24,475 bases of DNA from Eshraghiella sp964414835 (GTDB taxonomy: Bacteria; Bacillota; Clostridia; Lachnospirales; Lachnospiraceae): contig CAYPWY010000030.1 in the NCBI GenBank assembly GCA_964414835.1, positions 1-24,475 on the forward strand, written 5' to 3'. Numbering within the stretch: the stretch's first letter is position 1; the number at the start of each line of letters is the position of its first letter. Shown here in pieces: positions 1 through 7,900 of the stretch. The translations under genes were made by a program, and so were the position numbers. Under the pieces are notes generated by a model, which did not search any database, was not told the DNA's origin, and was given only the letters and a program-made list of their open reading frames with translations.

Positions 1-33
1 AAGAAGGTTGTTGGGTATGAATATCAGTTTTAG
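1..33 (+). CDS. possible C-terminal tail of an upstream gene
   Basis: Frame 1 is open from the window edge to a TAG at 31-33 and would encode a tail of ten residues ending YEYQF. It lies 24 bases before a strong intrinsic terminator, which is where the last gene of an upstream operon should end. The fragment is too short to identify, and frame 2 is also open, to position 42, so this is only a guess. Confidence 0.25.
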   Translation, partial: KKVVGYEYQF

Positions 34-57
34 TGTGTAGTTTTGAAGGAACAAGTT

Positions 58-91
58 AGGTAATGATATATATCATTACCTCTTTTTTTTT
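58..91 (+). terminator. intrinsic terminator of the upstream operon
   Basis: A perfect 24-bp inverted repeat (58-81, arms AGGTAATGATAT / ATATCATTACCT) is followed after one C by nine T residues (83-91). This is the classical stem plus U-tract layout. It ends transcription arriving from left of the window and isolates the cheV operon. Confidence 0.9.
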
Positions 92-102
92 GGAAACAGA
101 TA

Positions 103-111
103 TGTTATAAT
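103..111 (+). promoter_or_regulatory. candidate extended -10 promoter for the cheV operon
   Basis: TATAAT at 106-111 is preceded by TG at 103-104, giving the extended -10 form TGTTATAAT. The -35 position falls in the T-run of the terminator and is not a good match. A second TATAAT lies at 150-155 without a -35. A GCTGATAA at 123-130 resembles the -10 of flagellar sigma-28/sigma-D promoters, but no TAAA stands at the right distance. Confidence 0.5.
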
Positions 112-179
112 GTATTAATAAGGCTGATAAGCCAATTGTTCGGGCGTTATATAATATAAGAGATGTATGGAGGAGTGCT

Positions 180-1088
180 ATGGAAACGAATATACTTTTG
201 GAAAATGGTACTAACGAGCTTGAGATACTTGAATTTATGATTGGTGATAATCATTATGGTATTAATGTGGCAAAGATTAAGGAAATTTTGCAATATAGGA
301 AGGTCACGCCGGTGCCTAATTGTCATCCCTATGTAGAGGGTATTTTTATGCCCAGAGATGTTATGATTACGGTAATTGATCTTGCGAAGGCCACACATGC
401 TAAAAGTGCGGGAGATGCATCAACTGATATGCTTATAATTACTAATTTTAATAAGCTTAACATTGCTTTTCATGTACATAAGGTATGCGGAATACACAGA
501 GTTTCATGGACTGATATTATAACTCCTGATGCATCAATTAATTCAGGGGATTCGGGAATTACCACCGGAGTAGTCAAAATTGATGACAAACTTATTGTTA
601 TTCTTGATTTTGAGCATATTGTTAATGATATTTCACCTGAGACTGGTCTTAAGGTTTCGGAAGTAGAGAAGTTTGCAAATCGTGAGCGCAATAATCTGCC
701 TGTGTATGTAGCGGAGGATTCAGCTCTTTTGATGAGGCTTATTTCTGACTCACTTAAGAAATCAGGTTACAGTAACCTTAATTTGTCTCCTAATGGTCAG
801 GAATGTTGGGATAAGGTAAAGGCATTAGCGGAAGAACACAAGGATAATATTACGGATTATATAAGCTGCGTAATTACAGATATTGAAATGCCATTGATGG
901 ACGGACACAGGCTTACAAAGCTTATTAAAGATGACCCTGTTCTTAAATCAATTCCTGTCGTAATATTTTCATCGCTTATTAATGAAGAGATGAAAATAAA
1001 AGGAAAAGCCCTTGGTGCTGATGCACAGCTGTCCAAACCTGAGATAGGGCTTCTTGTTGAAGAGATTGATAAATTAATTTTAAAATAA
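180..1088 (+). CDS. cheV: CheV chemotaxis coupling protein (CheW-receiver fusion)
   Basis: The 302-residue protein couples chemoreceptors to the CheA kinase and can be tuned by phosphorylation. Residues about 14-155 form a CheW-like domain (the segment FMIGDNHYGINVAKIKEIL is typical) and residues about 173-302 a response-regulator receiver domain. In the receiver the acidic pair E179/D180, the phospho-acceptor D234 (in ITDIEMP), S264/S265 and K286 (in LSKPE) are all present, so it should be phosphorylatable. The start is fixed by GGAGGAG at 169-175, five bases before ATG. It heads a run of genes with short gaps (17 bp to the next) that otherwise have nothing to do with chemotaxis. The domain order is that of CheV, not of a CheW paralogue, and the identification is firm; the partner receptor is unknown. 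Confidence 0.93.
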   Translation: METNILLENGTNELEILEFMIGDNHYGINVAKIKEILQYRKVTPVPNCHPYVEGIFMPRDVMITVIDLAKATHAKSAGDASTDMLIITNFNKLNIAFHVHKVCGIHRVSWTDIITPDASINSGDSGITTGVVKIDDKLIVILDFEHIVNDISPETGLKVSEVEKFANRERNNLPVYVAEDSALLMRLISDSLKKSGYSNLNLSPNGQECWDKVKALAEEHKDNITDYISCVITDIEMPLMDGHRLTKLIKDDPVLKSIPVVIFSSLINEEMKIKGKALGADAQLSKPEIGLLVEEIDKLILK

Positions 1089-1105
1089 ATTGACCGGAGG
1101 TTGCA

Positions 1106-2785
1106 ATGGCTGGTAAAAACAAAGAAGAAGAGTATCTTGACCGACTTTTACATAGCGTAATAGAGCAGGATAATATGTTTGGTGAAGATGATATTACAGA
1201 AGAAAATAGCATAGGAGAGGACGCTTATCAGCCTGAATTAGATAATTTTGATTTGCCGGAAACTATAGATGATGAATTGCCTGATGAAGCAGAAATATAT
1301 GAGTCTGACGGTGACTTGTTAGTTGGAGAAGAAGCAGAAGAATCTGGTGGCGATTCGTTTGCTGGAGAAGAAGCAGAAGAATCTGATGGTGATTCGTTTG
1401 CTGGAGAAGAAGCAGAAGAATCTGATGGCGATTCGTTTGCTGGAGAAGAAGCAGAGGAATCTGAGGATGATTTGTTTGACGATGAAGAAATATATGAACC
1501 GGACAAAGATTTGTTTGATGAACCGGAATCATATGAGCCGAATTTTCTTGATAACCTCAAGGACATTGTAGAAAAGTCTTCCGAAGAAAGAGAAATTTCT
1601 GATGCAATAGAAGCGTTGAATGAAGAAAGTATATTGACGGATGAGGAGCCTGTTGATGATATTGAGACAGGGGAAGATGATGCTTCTCAGGGAATGATTG
1701 ACCAGTCAATGATGAATGAATTTGATGATATTCTGGCTCTTGATGATGGAATAAGCTTTGATGATATACCTCAGGAGAATGAAGAGGAGCCTTTGTCAGA
1801 AGAGGATATGCTGGGGATTTTGGCTATGGAAGCTGCTCATATTGACGAAAGTCAGGCAGATGACGGTATGAGCTTGAATGAACAGTATAATAATCAGCAT
1901 GATATATCAGATGTGCCGTCTGACATCTCTAAAACGCCAAAGCCAAAGAAAGTAAAAGCTCCAAAAGCTAAGAAAGAAAAAAAAGTCAAGGATAAAACCA
2001 AGAAAAAATTCAGTTTAAAGAATTTTTTCCTTGATTATGATGAAGATGAAGGCAGTGCCAGCGATGCTGATATGAACCAGCAGTTGATTAATGAACTTTA
2101 TCAGGATGGTAATTCTTCAGAGGAACAGGTTTCAGATAACGCAGGCGAAGCCTCCCTAAAAGATAAAAAGCAGGGTAAGCAGAAAGAGAAAAAAGCTAAG
2201 AAAGAAAAGGCTCCTAAGAAACCAAAAGCACCTAAGAAAGAGAAAAAAACCAAAGAGAAGACGCCGAAGGGTAAACCGGATATAGGTGCAATTATTACGG
2301 CGGTTGTTATTGCGGCGGTCATTATAGCCATAATAATTGTTCTCAGCAACATTTTTACATATAGAAATTCCATAAGCAAAGCAAGAAGTGAATTTGAGCT
2401 GGGACATTATGAAGCTGCCAATGAGTTGTTAATCGGAATTGATATTAAGAGCAGGGATGATGACCTGTATATGAAGGTAAGAACGGTTATGTCAATATAT
2501 CAGGGAATTTCTTCATATGAAAATTATATTGAGCTTGGTATGCAGCCGGAGGCTTTGGATGCACTTATTAATGCCGTAGGGCGCAAAAACAAAAGTGAAG
2601 ATTTAATCCAAGAGTATGAGGTTACTTCTCAAGTCAACAGTATCTATTCTCAAATTCTGGCGCTGCTGGACAGCTATGGAATAAGCGAAAAGGAAGCACT
2701 TGACTATTATAATATGACAAGTCTGAGTAATTACAGAGATATTCTTGAAAGCTATGGAGGACCTGTCAATGATAGCAATAATTGA
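1106..2785 (+). CDS. single-pass membrane protein with acidic repeats, lysine-rich stretch and extracytoplasmic TPR-like domain
   Basis: I do not recognise a named family for this 559-residue protein. The N-terminal ~270 residues are strongly acidic and include four 13-residue tandem repeats of the type GEEAEESDGDSFA (residues 74-125). Two very lysine-rich stretches follow (about 277-310 and 352-390, KAPKKPKAPKKEKK type), then one hydrophobic helix (about 393-417). The C-terminal ~140 residues look alpha-helical and TPR-like (SEFELGHYEAANELL). By the positive-inside rule the charged N-terminal part is cytoplasmic and the helical tail outside. GGAGG at 1096-1100 supports the ATG. The 3' end overlaps the start of hisH by 17 bases, so the two are probably translationally coupled. 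An adaptor or scaffold role is possible but is inference only. Confidence 0.8.
   Translation: MAGKNKEEEYLDRLLHSVIEQDNMFGEDDITEENSIGEDAYQPELDNFDLPETIDDELPDEAEIYESDGDLLVGEEAEESGGDSFAGEEAEESDGDSFAGEEAEESDGDSFAGEEAEESEDDLFDDEEIYEPDKDLFDEPESYEPNFLDNLKDIVEKSSEEREISDAIEALNEESILTDEEPVDDIETGEDDASQGMIDQSMMNEFDDILALDDGISFDDIPQENEEEPLSEEDMLGILAMEAAHIDESQADDGMSLNEQYNNQHDISDVPSDISKTPKPKKVKAPKAKKEKKVKDKTKKKFSLKNFFLDYDEDEGSASDADMNQQLINELYQDGNSSEEQVSDNAGEASLKDKKQGKQKEKKAKKEKAPKKPKAPKKEKKTKEKTPKGKPDIGAIITAVVIAAVIIAIIIVLSNIFTYRNSISKARSEFELGHYEAANELLIGIDIKSRDDDLYMKVRTVMSIYQGISSYENYIELGMQPEALDALINAVGRKNKSEDLIQEYEVTSQVNSIYSQILALLDSYGISEKEALDYYNMTSLSNYRDILESYGGPVNDSNN
1325..1480 (+). repeat. four in-frame 39-bp tandem repeats
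   Basis: Units begin at 1325, 1364, 1403 and 1442, each starting GGAGAAGAAGCAGA. The first three are nearly identical at DNA level (single-base differences) and the fourth is diverged in its second half. The 39-bp length keeps the reading frame and encodes 13 acidic residues per unit. Near-identity at silent positions points to recent duplication, so copy number may vary between strains. Confidence 0.95.
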
Positions 2786-3374
2786 TTATGATGCAGGGAA
2801 CATCAAGAGCGTAGAAAAGGCGCTCGATTATCTTAATCAGAGAGCTGTAGTTACAAATGACAGCCGGATTATTAAAAGCGCCGATAGAGTAATCCTTCCG
2901 GGAGTAGGCTCTTTTGGCGATGCTATGAAAAAATTGAATGAATATGGACTTGCGGATACCATACATGAAGTTATTGACATGGGCAAGCCGTTTCTTGGGA
3001 TATGCTTGGGACTGCAGCTGCTTTTTGAAAGCAGTGAGGAATCAGCGGGAGTTAACGGACTTGGAATTTTGCCCGGTAAAATAATAAGATTTCCGCAGGA
3101 TACAGGACTTAAAATACCCCAGATAGGCTGGAATTCAATTGAGATTAAGCCTGATTCAAGGCTTTTTAAAGGGGTTCCAAACCAATCGTATGTATATTTT
3201 GTACATTCATATTATCTCAAAGCGGATGATGAGTCCATAGTGGCTGCAACAACGGAATATGCGGCTCATGTTCATGCTTCAGTGGAGAAAGACAATGTTT
3301 TTGCCTGCCAGTTCCATCCTGAGAAAAGCAGTGATGTGGGATTGAAAATACTTAGTAATTTTGCTAATCTGTAG
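2769..3374 (+). CDS. hisH: imidazole glycerol phosphate synthase, glutamine amidotransferase subunit
   Basis: HisH hydrolyses glutamine and channels ammonia to HisF, which forms imidazole glycerol phosphate and AICAR in histidine synthesis. The 201-residue class I amidotransferase has the nucleophile C79 in GICLGLQ and H183/E185 in QFHPEKS, so the triad is complete. The start at 2769 (MIAIIDYDAGN) is chosen over an in-frame ATG at 2745 because it fits the family's N-terminus and has GGAGG (2756-2760 region) eight bases upstream. The first 17 bases overlap the preceding gene in another frame. hisF follows after nine bases. No other his gene is in the window. Confidence 0.96.
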   Translation: MIAIIDYDAGNIKSVEKALDYLNQRAVVTNDSRIIKSADRVILPGVGSFGDAMKKLNEYGLADTIHEVIDMGKPFLGICLGLQLLFESSEESAGVNGLGILPGKIIRFPQDTGLKIPQIGWNSIEIKPDSRLFKGVPNQSYVYFVHSYYLKADDESIVAATTEYAAHVHASVEKDNVFACQFHPEKSSDVGLKILSNFANL

Positions 3375-3383
3375 GAGTGCAAT

Positions 3384-4145
3384 ATGTATACCAAGAGAAT
3401 AATACCATGTCTGGATTGTAATAACGGACGTGTGGTTAAGGGAACTAATTTTGTTAATTTAAGAGATGCCGGAGACCCTGTGGAAGTGGCATCTGCTTAT
3501 GATAAGGCAGGAGCCGATGAAGTTGTTTTTCTGGACATTACGGCAACCAGTGACGGACGTAATACAACGGTAGATTTGGTAAGACGGGTGGCAGCAAAGG
3601 TTTTTATACCGTTTACCGTAGGTGGTGGAATCAGAAGCATTGAGGATTTTAAGGTGCTTTTGAGAGAAGGCGCAGATAAGATATCAATCAATTCAGCGGC
3701 TATTGATAATCCTGAGCTTATAAGCGAAGCTGCAGACAAGTTTGGAAGTCAGTGTGTGGTTGTTGCTATTGATGCTAAACGCCGTATTAATGGTGACGGA
3801 TGGGAAGTCTATAAGGCAGGAGGAAGAATTAATACAGGACTTGATGCTGTGGAATGGGCTGAAAAAGCATGTAGGCTTGGGGCAGGAGAGATTCTGCTTA
3901 CAAGCATGGATGGTGACGGAACTAAGGCAGGTTATGACATAGAGCTTACCAGAGCCATAGCAGACAGTATTACCATTCCTGTTATTGCATCGGGGGGAGC
4001 CGGTACTATGGAGCATTTCTATGAAGCTTTTGAAAATGGACATGCGGAAGCCGCATTGGCGGCGTCGCTTTTTCATTATAAAGAGATGGAAATATATGAT
4101 TTAAAAAAATACCTTGCAGACAGAGGTGTGTCCGTAAGACTTTAA
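3384..4145 (+). CDS. hisF: imidazole glycerol phosphate synthase, cyclase subunit
   Basis: HisF is the (beta/alpha)8-barrel partner of HisH and converts PRFAR plus ammonia to imidazole glycerol phosphate and AICAR. The 253-residue length is normal. The catalytic aspartates D11 (IIPCLDCNNGRVVKG) and D130 (VVVAIDAKR) are present, as are the phosphate-binding glycines GGGI (80-83) and ASGGAG (202-207). Keeping both aspartates argues for a genuine histidine enzyme rather than one of the HisF-like paralogues of surface-sugar pathways. AGGAG just upstream overlaps the hisH stop codon. hisHF stand apart from the rest of the his pathway here, next to ung. Confidence 0.96.
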   Translation: MYTKRIIPCLDCNNGRVVKGTNFVNLRDAGDPVEVASAYDKAGADEVVFLDITATSDGRNTTVDLVRRVAAKVFIPFTVGGGIRSIEDFKVLLREGADKISINSAAIDNPELISEAADKFGSQCVVVAIDAKRRINGDGWEVYKAGGRINTGLDAVEWAEKACRLGAGEILLTSMDGDGTKAGYDIELTRAIADSITIPVIASGGAGTMEHFYEAFENGHAEAALAASLFHYKEMEIYDLKKYLADRGVSVRL

Positions 4146-4182
4146 TAAATATTAATTGATGTACACTAATGAGGTTTTATTT

Positions 4183-4860
4183 ATGGCAGCAATAGATAAT
4201 GATTGGCTTCAGGCGATTTCACCGGAGTTTCGTAAGCCGTATTACAGGGAATTGTTTAATTTTGTAAAGGATGAATACAGCAAGGCGGTTATATATCCGC
4301 CTGCAGATGATATATTTAACGCATTTCATTTCACACCGCTTAGCAAGGTGAAAGTGCTTTTGCTGGGACAGGATCCGTACCATAATGTTAATCAGGCCCA
4401 TGGGCTTAGCTTTTCAGTGCTGCCGGAGCAAAAGGAGATTCCGCCATCACTTCAAAATATATATAAAGAGCTTCATGATGATTTAGGATGTTACATACCT
4501 AACAACGGTTATTTGAAATACTGGGCAGACCAGGGCGTACTTTTACTTAACACTGTTCTTACAGTGCGGGCGCATCAGGCTAATTCACATCAGGGAAGAG
4601 GCTGGGAGCAGTTTACCGATGCTGTGATTGAGGCGGTTAATGTACAGGACAGACCGATAGTATATTTTCTTTGGGGAGCTCCTGCCGGAAGAAAGGCGGC
4701 AATGCTTAATAACCCTAAGCATCTGGTACTCAAAGCGCCACATCCAAGTCCGCTGTCGGCATACAGAGGTTTTTTCGGATGCAGACATTTCAGTAAATGT
4801 AATGAATTTCTGCAAAATAACGGTGTTGAGCCGATAGATTGGCAGATACCGAATATATAA
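4183..4860 (+). CDS. ung: uracil-DNA glycosylase (family 1)
   Basis: Ung removes uracil from DNA at the first step of base excision repair. The 225-residue protein has the water-activating motif GQDPYH (62-67, catalytic D64), the uracil-binding GLSFSV (74-79), the LLLNTVLTV segment (119-128, with the uracil-contacting N123), and the minor-groove loop HPSPLSAYRGFFG (187-199, H187). I place the start at ATG 4183 because GAGG (4171-4174) lies eight bases upstream and the protein then begins at normal family length; the frame is open further upstream through a TTG at 4156 and an ATG at 4159. It is the last plus-strand gene before a convergent minus-strand gene, and no clear terminator is visible after it. 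Confidence 0.96.
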   Translation: MAAIDNDWLQAISPEFRKPYYRELFNFVKDEYSKAVIYPPADDIFNAFHFTPLSKVKVLLLGQDPYHNVNQAHGLSFSVLPEQKEIPPSLQNIYKELHDDLGCYIPNNGYLKYWADQGVLLLNTVLTVRAHQANSHQGRGWEQFTDAVIEAVNVQDRPIVYFLWGAPAGRKAAMLNNPKHLVLKAPHPSPLSAYRGFFGCRHFSKCNEFLQNNGVEPIDWQIPNI

Positions 4861-4991
4861 TATAAAATAATACAACGTAAAATAATAAGCCATGGTCACT
4901 TTCAGGGTGCATATTGTGGAATCATAGAATTACAGACAAGCGGTGCCCCTGTTGATGGTTTTGGTGCATGGGTGAATTATATGCACTGCCG
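4861..4991. other. convergent intergenic segment, no terminator seen
   Basis: This 131-base gap separates ung and the converging large gene. No stem with a T-tract is visible in either direction. An imperfect hairpin is possible (GTGCAT 4964-4969 with ATGCAC 4981-4986, 11-base loop). The frame following the ung stop stays open to a TGA at about 5052, already inside the opposite gene. The segment from about 4890 is less AT-rich than the bases just after ung. Confidence 0.5.
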
Positions 4992-7900
4992 TTACCTAGG
5001 CATATTTTTCTGTGCGGTTGAGAGCATAAGCTTGATTCTGTTGAGCTGATTAACTTCGCTGGCACCGGCATCATAGTCGACTGCGATTATGTTGGCATCA
5101 GGGAAAGCAAGGCGAAGCTCTTTTATTACGCCTTTTCCAACAATATGGTTAGGAAGACAGCCAAACGGCTGGCAGCATACAATATTCTTGGTTCCGCTGT
5201 TTATAAGCTCAATCATCTCGCTTGTGAGAAGCCATCCCTCGCCTGTCTGGTTGCCGCTTGAAACGTAAGGAACGGAAAGCTTTTGCAGCTGGCTGATATG
5301 TATAGGAGCATGGAAACGCTTGCTCTTATTGAGCAGCTTTCCTGAGCGCTTTCTGAGTCCCTCAAGAATAGCGATAACGGCCTTGTTAATCATAAGTGAT
5401 TTACGGCTTGCCCCAAGATGCTCTGTCTTGAACTGACCGTTTTGGGCACAGTACAGGAAAAATCCCATAAAATCAGGAACAACTGCCTCTGCACCTTCTT
5501 TTTCAAGAAGCTCAACAATATGATTGTTGGCGGTAGGATGGAATTTAACAAGAATCTCACCTACGACACCTACACGCGGTTTCTTTATATCAAGAAGAGG
5601 AAGCTTGTCAAATTCGTCTATAATTGTCTTAATTACCTTATTAAATTTGCGGAATGACAAATGCGGGTCATTAAAACTGTCAGCACAAAGCTTATACATT
5701 TTGTCGGCAAGCTCGTTGGCAGAACCCGGAACCGCTTCATATGGTCTGGTTCTGTATAGCACATTCATAATTACATCACCGTATTGGAGCGCCATCATGG
5801 CCTTCTTGAGAAGTTCATAGCTGTATTTAAGTCCCGAATTATGCTCAATGCCCTGTGCGCTAAGGGAGATGACAGGAATATGCTCAAGACCTGCTTTTAT
5901 CAGGGCGCGGCGTATAAATCCGATATAATTGCTTGCACGGCATCCGCCGCCTGTCTGAGTAATAACAACGGCAGTCTTGTTAAGGTCGTATTTTCCTGAA
6001 AGCAATGCCTCCATAATCTGACCGGTTATTATTATTGAAGGGTAGCAGGCATCATTATTTACAAAACGAAGTCCTGTATCTACGGCGGATTTATCCATAT
6101 TCTGAAGCATTACAAAATTATATCCGCAGGAGTTCAGCGCCGGACTCAGTATATTAAAATGTATAGGAGATAGCTGCGGACAAAGTATTGTATAATTATT
6201 GTTCTGCATCTCCTCAGTGTATTCTACACGTTTATATGCTGCTGAATTTATTTTGCGCACATATTTGTTGCGTTCACGTACCTTAAGGGCTGCAATAAGC
6301 GAGCGTATGCGGATTCGTGCGGCTCCCAGATTGTTAACCTCGTCAATCTTGAGTACGGTATAAATCTTGCCGCCTGAGGACAAAATATCATTGACACAGT
6401 CCGTTGTTACGGCATCAAGACCGCATCCGAAGGAGTTAAGCTGAATCATATCAATGTCATCTCTTGTTTTGACAAAGCTTGCGGCTGCATATAGTCTTGA
6501 GTGGTATGTCCATTGGTCCATAACAATAATCGGGCGTTCAACTTTGCCGAGATGCGATATTGAATCCTCCGAAAGAACAGCTATTCCATAAGAATTAATC
6601 AGTTCAGGAATACCATGATTGATTTCCGGGTCAATATGATACGGACGACCTGCAAGTACAATACCCTTGCGTCCTGTTTCTTCAAGATATTTGAGAACTT
6701 CCTCGCCCTTGGCACGTATTTTAAGACGACAGGATTCCATTTCGTTCCAGCCGGATTTGCATGCATCTGAAACCTCTGACGCAGGTATTTTAAATTCTTT
6801 TGTAAAAACCTTAATAAGCTCCTTTTCGGCAACTTCCTCATTGAAGAATGAAACGAAAGGATTCATAAATTTTACATTGTTGTCCTTAAGCTCCTCCATA
6901 TTGTTTTTAATGTTTTCTCCGTAGGAGGTAACGATAGGGCAGTTAAAGTGGTTGTTGGTGGTTTCATCCTCGCAGCGCTCAAAAGGAATACAAGGCAGGA
7001 ATATGAATTTTATGCCTTGATGTATCAACCATGATACATGACCGTGAACAAGCTTGGCAGGATAACATTCTGATTCACTTGGAATCGATTCGATGCCAAG
7101 CTCATATATTTTACGGCTTGATGCAGGTGAAAGTACAACCCTGAAGCCTAATTTTGTAAAGAAAGTATGCCAGAACGGATAGTTTTCATACATATTGAGT
7201 GCACGTGGAAGACCAACAACACCGCGAGGGGCTTTGTCTAAGTCAAGTGACTCATATGAAAACATAAGTTTGTTTTTATATTCATACATGTTAGGGACAT
7301 TGTCCTTGTTGCGTTCTTTTCCCAGACCGCGTTCGCAGCGGTTGCCGGAAATAAACTGTCTGCCGCCTGTAAACTTGTTTATTGTCAGAAGGCAGTGGTT
7401 GGTACATCCCTGACATCTTGTCATGCTGGTGTCATATTGTAATGAAATAATCTGTTCAAAACCAAGCATTGAGGTTGGCTGTCCCTCATAACGCTCTCTG
7501 GCAATCAAAGCGGCACCAAAAGCGCCCATAATACCTGCAATATCAGGTCTTATGGCGTTGACACCGGCGATTTTTTCAAAGCTTCGCAAAACAGCATTGT
7601 TGTAAAAGGTTCCGCCCTGAACCACGATGTTTTTACCTAAATCACGGGCATCGGAGAGCTTGATAACCTTATATAATGCATTCTTTATAACGGAATAGGC
7701 AAGCCCGGCAGAAATGTCGGCAACTGTGGCACCTTCCTTTTGCGCCTGCTTAACCTTGGAATTCATAAATACGGTACATCTTGTTCCCAAATCAATAGGA
7801 TGCTCGGCAAAAAGCGCTGCCTTGGCAAAATCCTGAACAGAATAATTAAGGGATTTAGCAAATGTTTCAATGAAAGAACCGCATCCGGAAGAGCAAGCCT

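Noticed and set aside
123..130. Flagellar sigma-D promoter for cheV
   Set aside because: GCTGATAA fits the -10 at seven of eight positions, but no TAAA lies 14-16 bases upstream, and an extended -10 box is nearby.
1325..1480. CRISPR-like periodic repeat
   Set aside because: Units are adjacent without spacers, in frame, and translate to a regular acidic peptide.
1228..1566. Serine-rich minus-strand frame opposite the 39-bp repeats
   Set aside because: It is the mirror of the acidic repeat coding (GAA/GAT runs read as TTC/ATC/TCA) with no start signal; the plus-strand gene is far longer.
2745..2768. Longer N-terminus for HisH
   Set aside because: Eight extra residues would lie in the preceding gene without a suitable ribosome site; the family begins at the MIAIIDYDAGN start.
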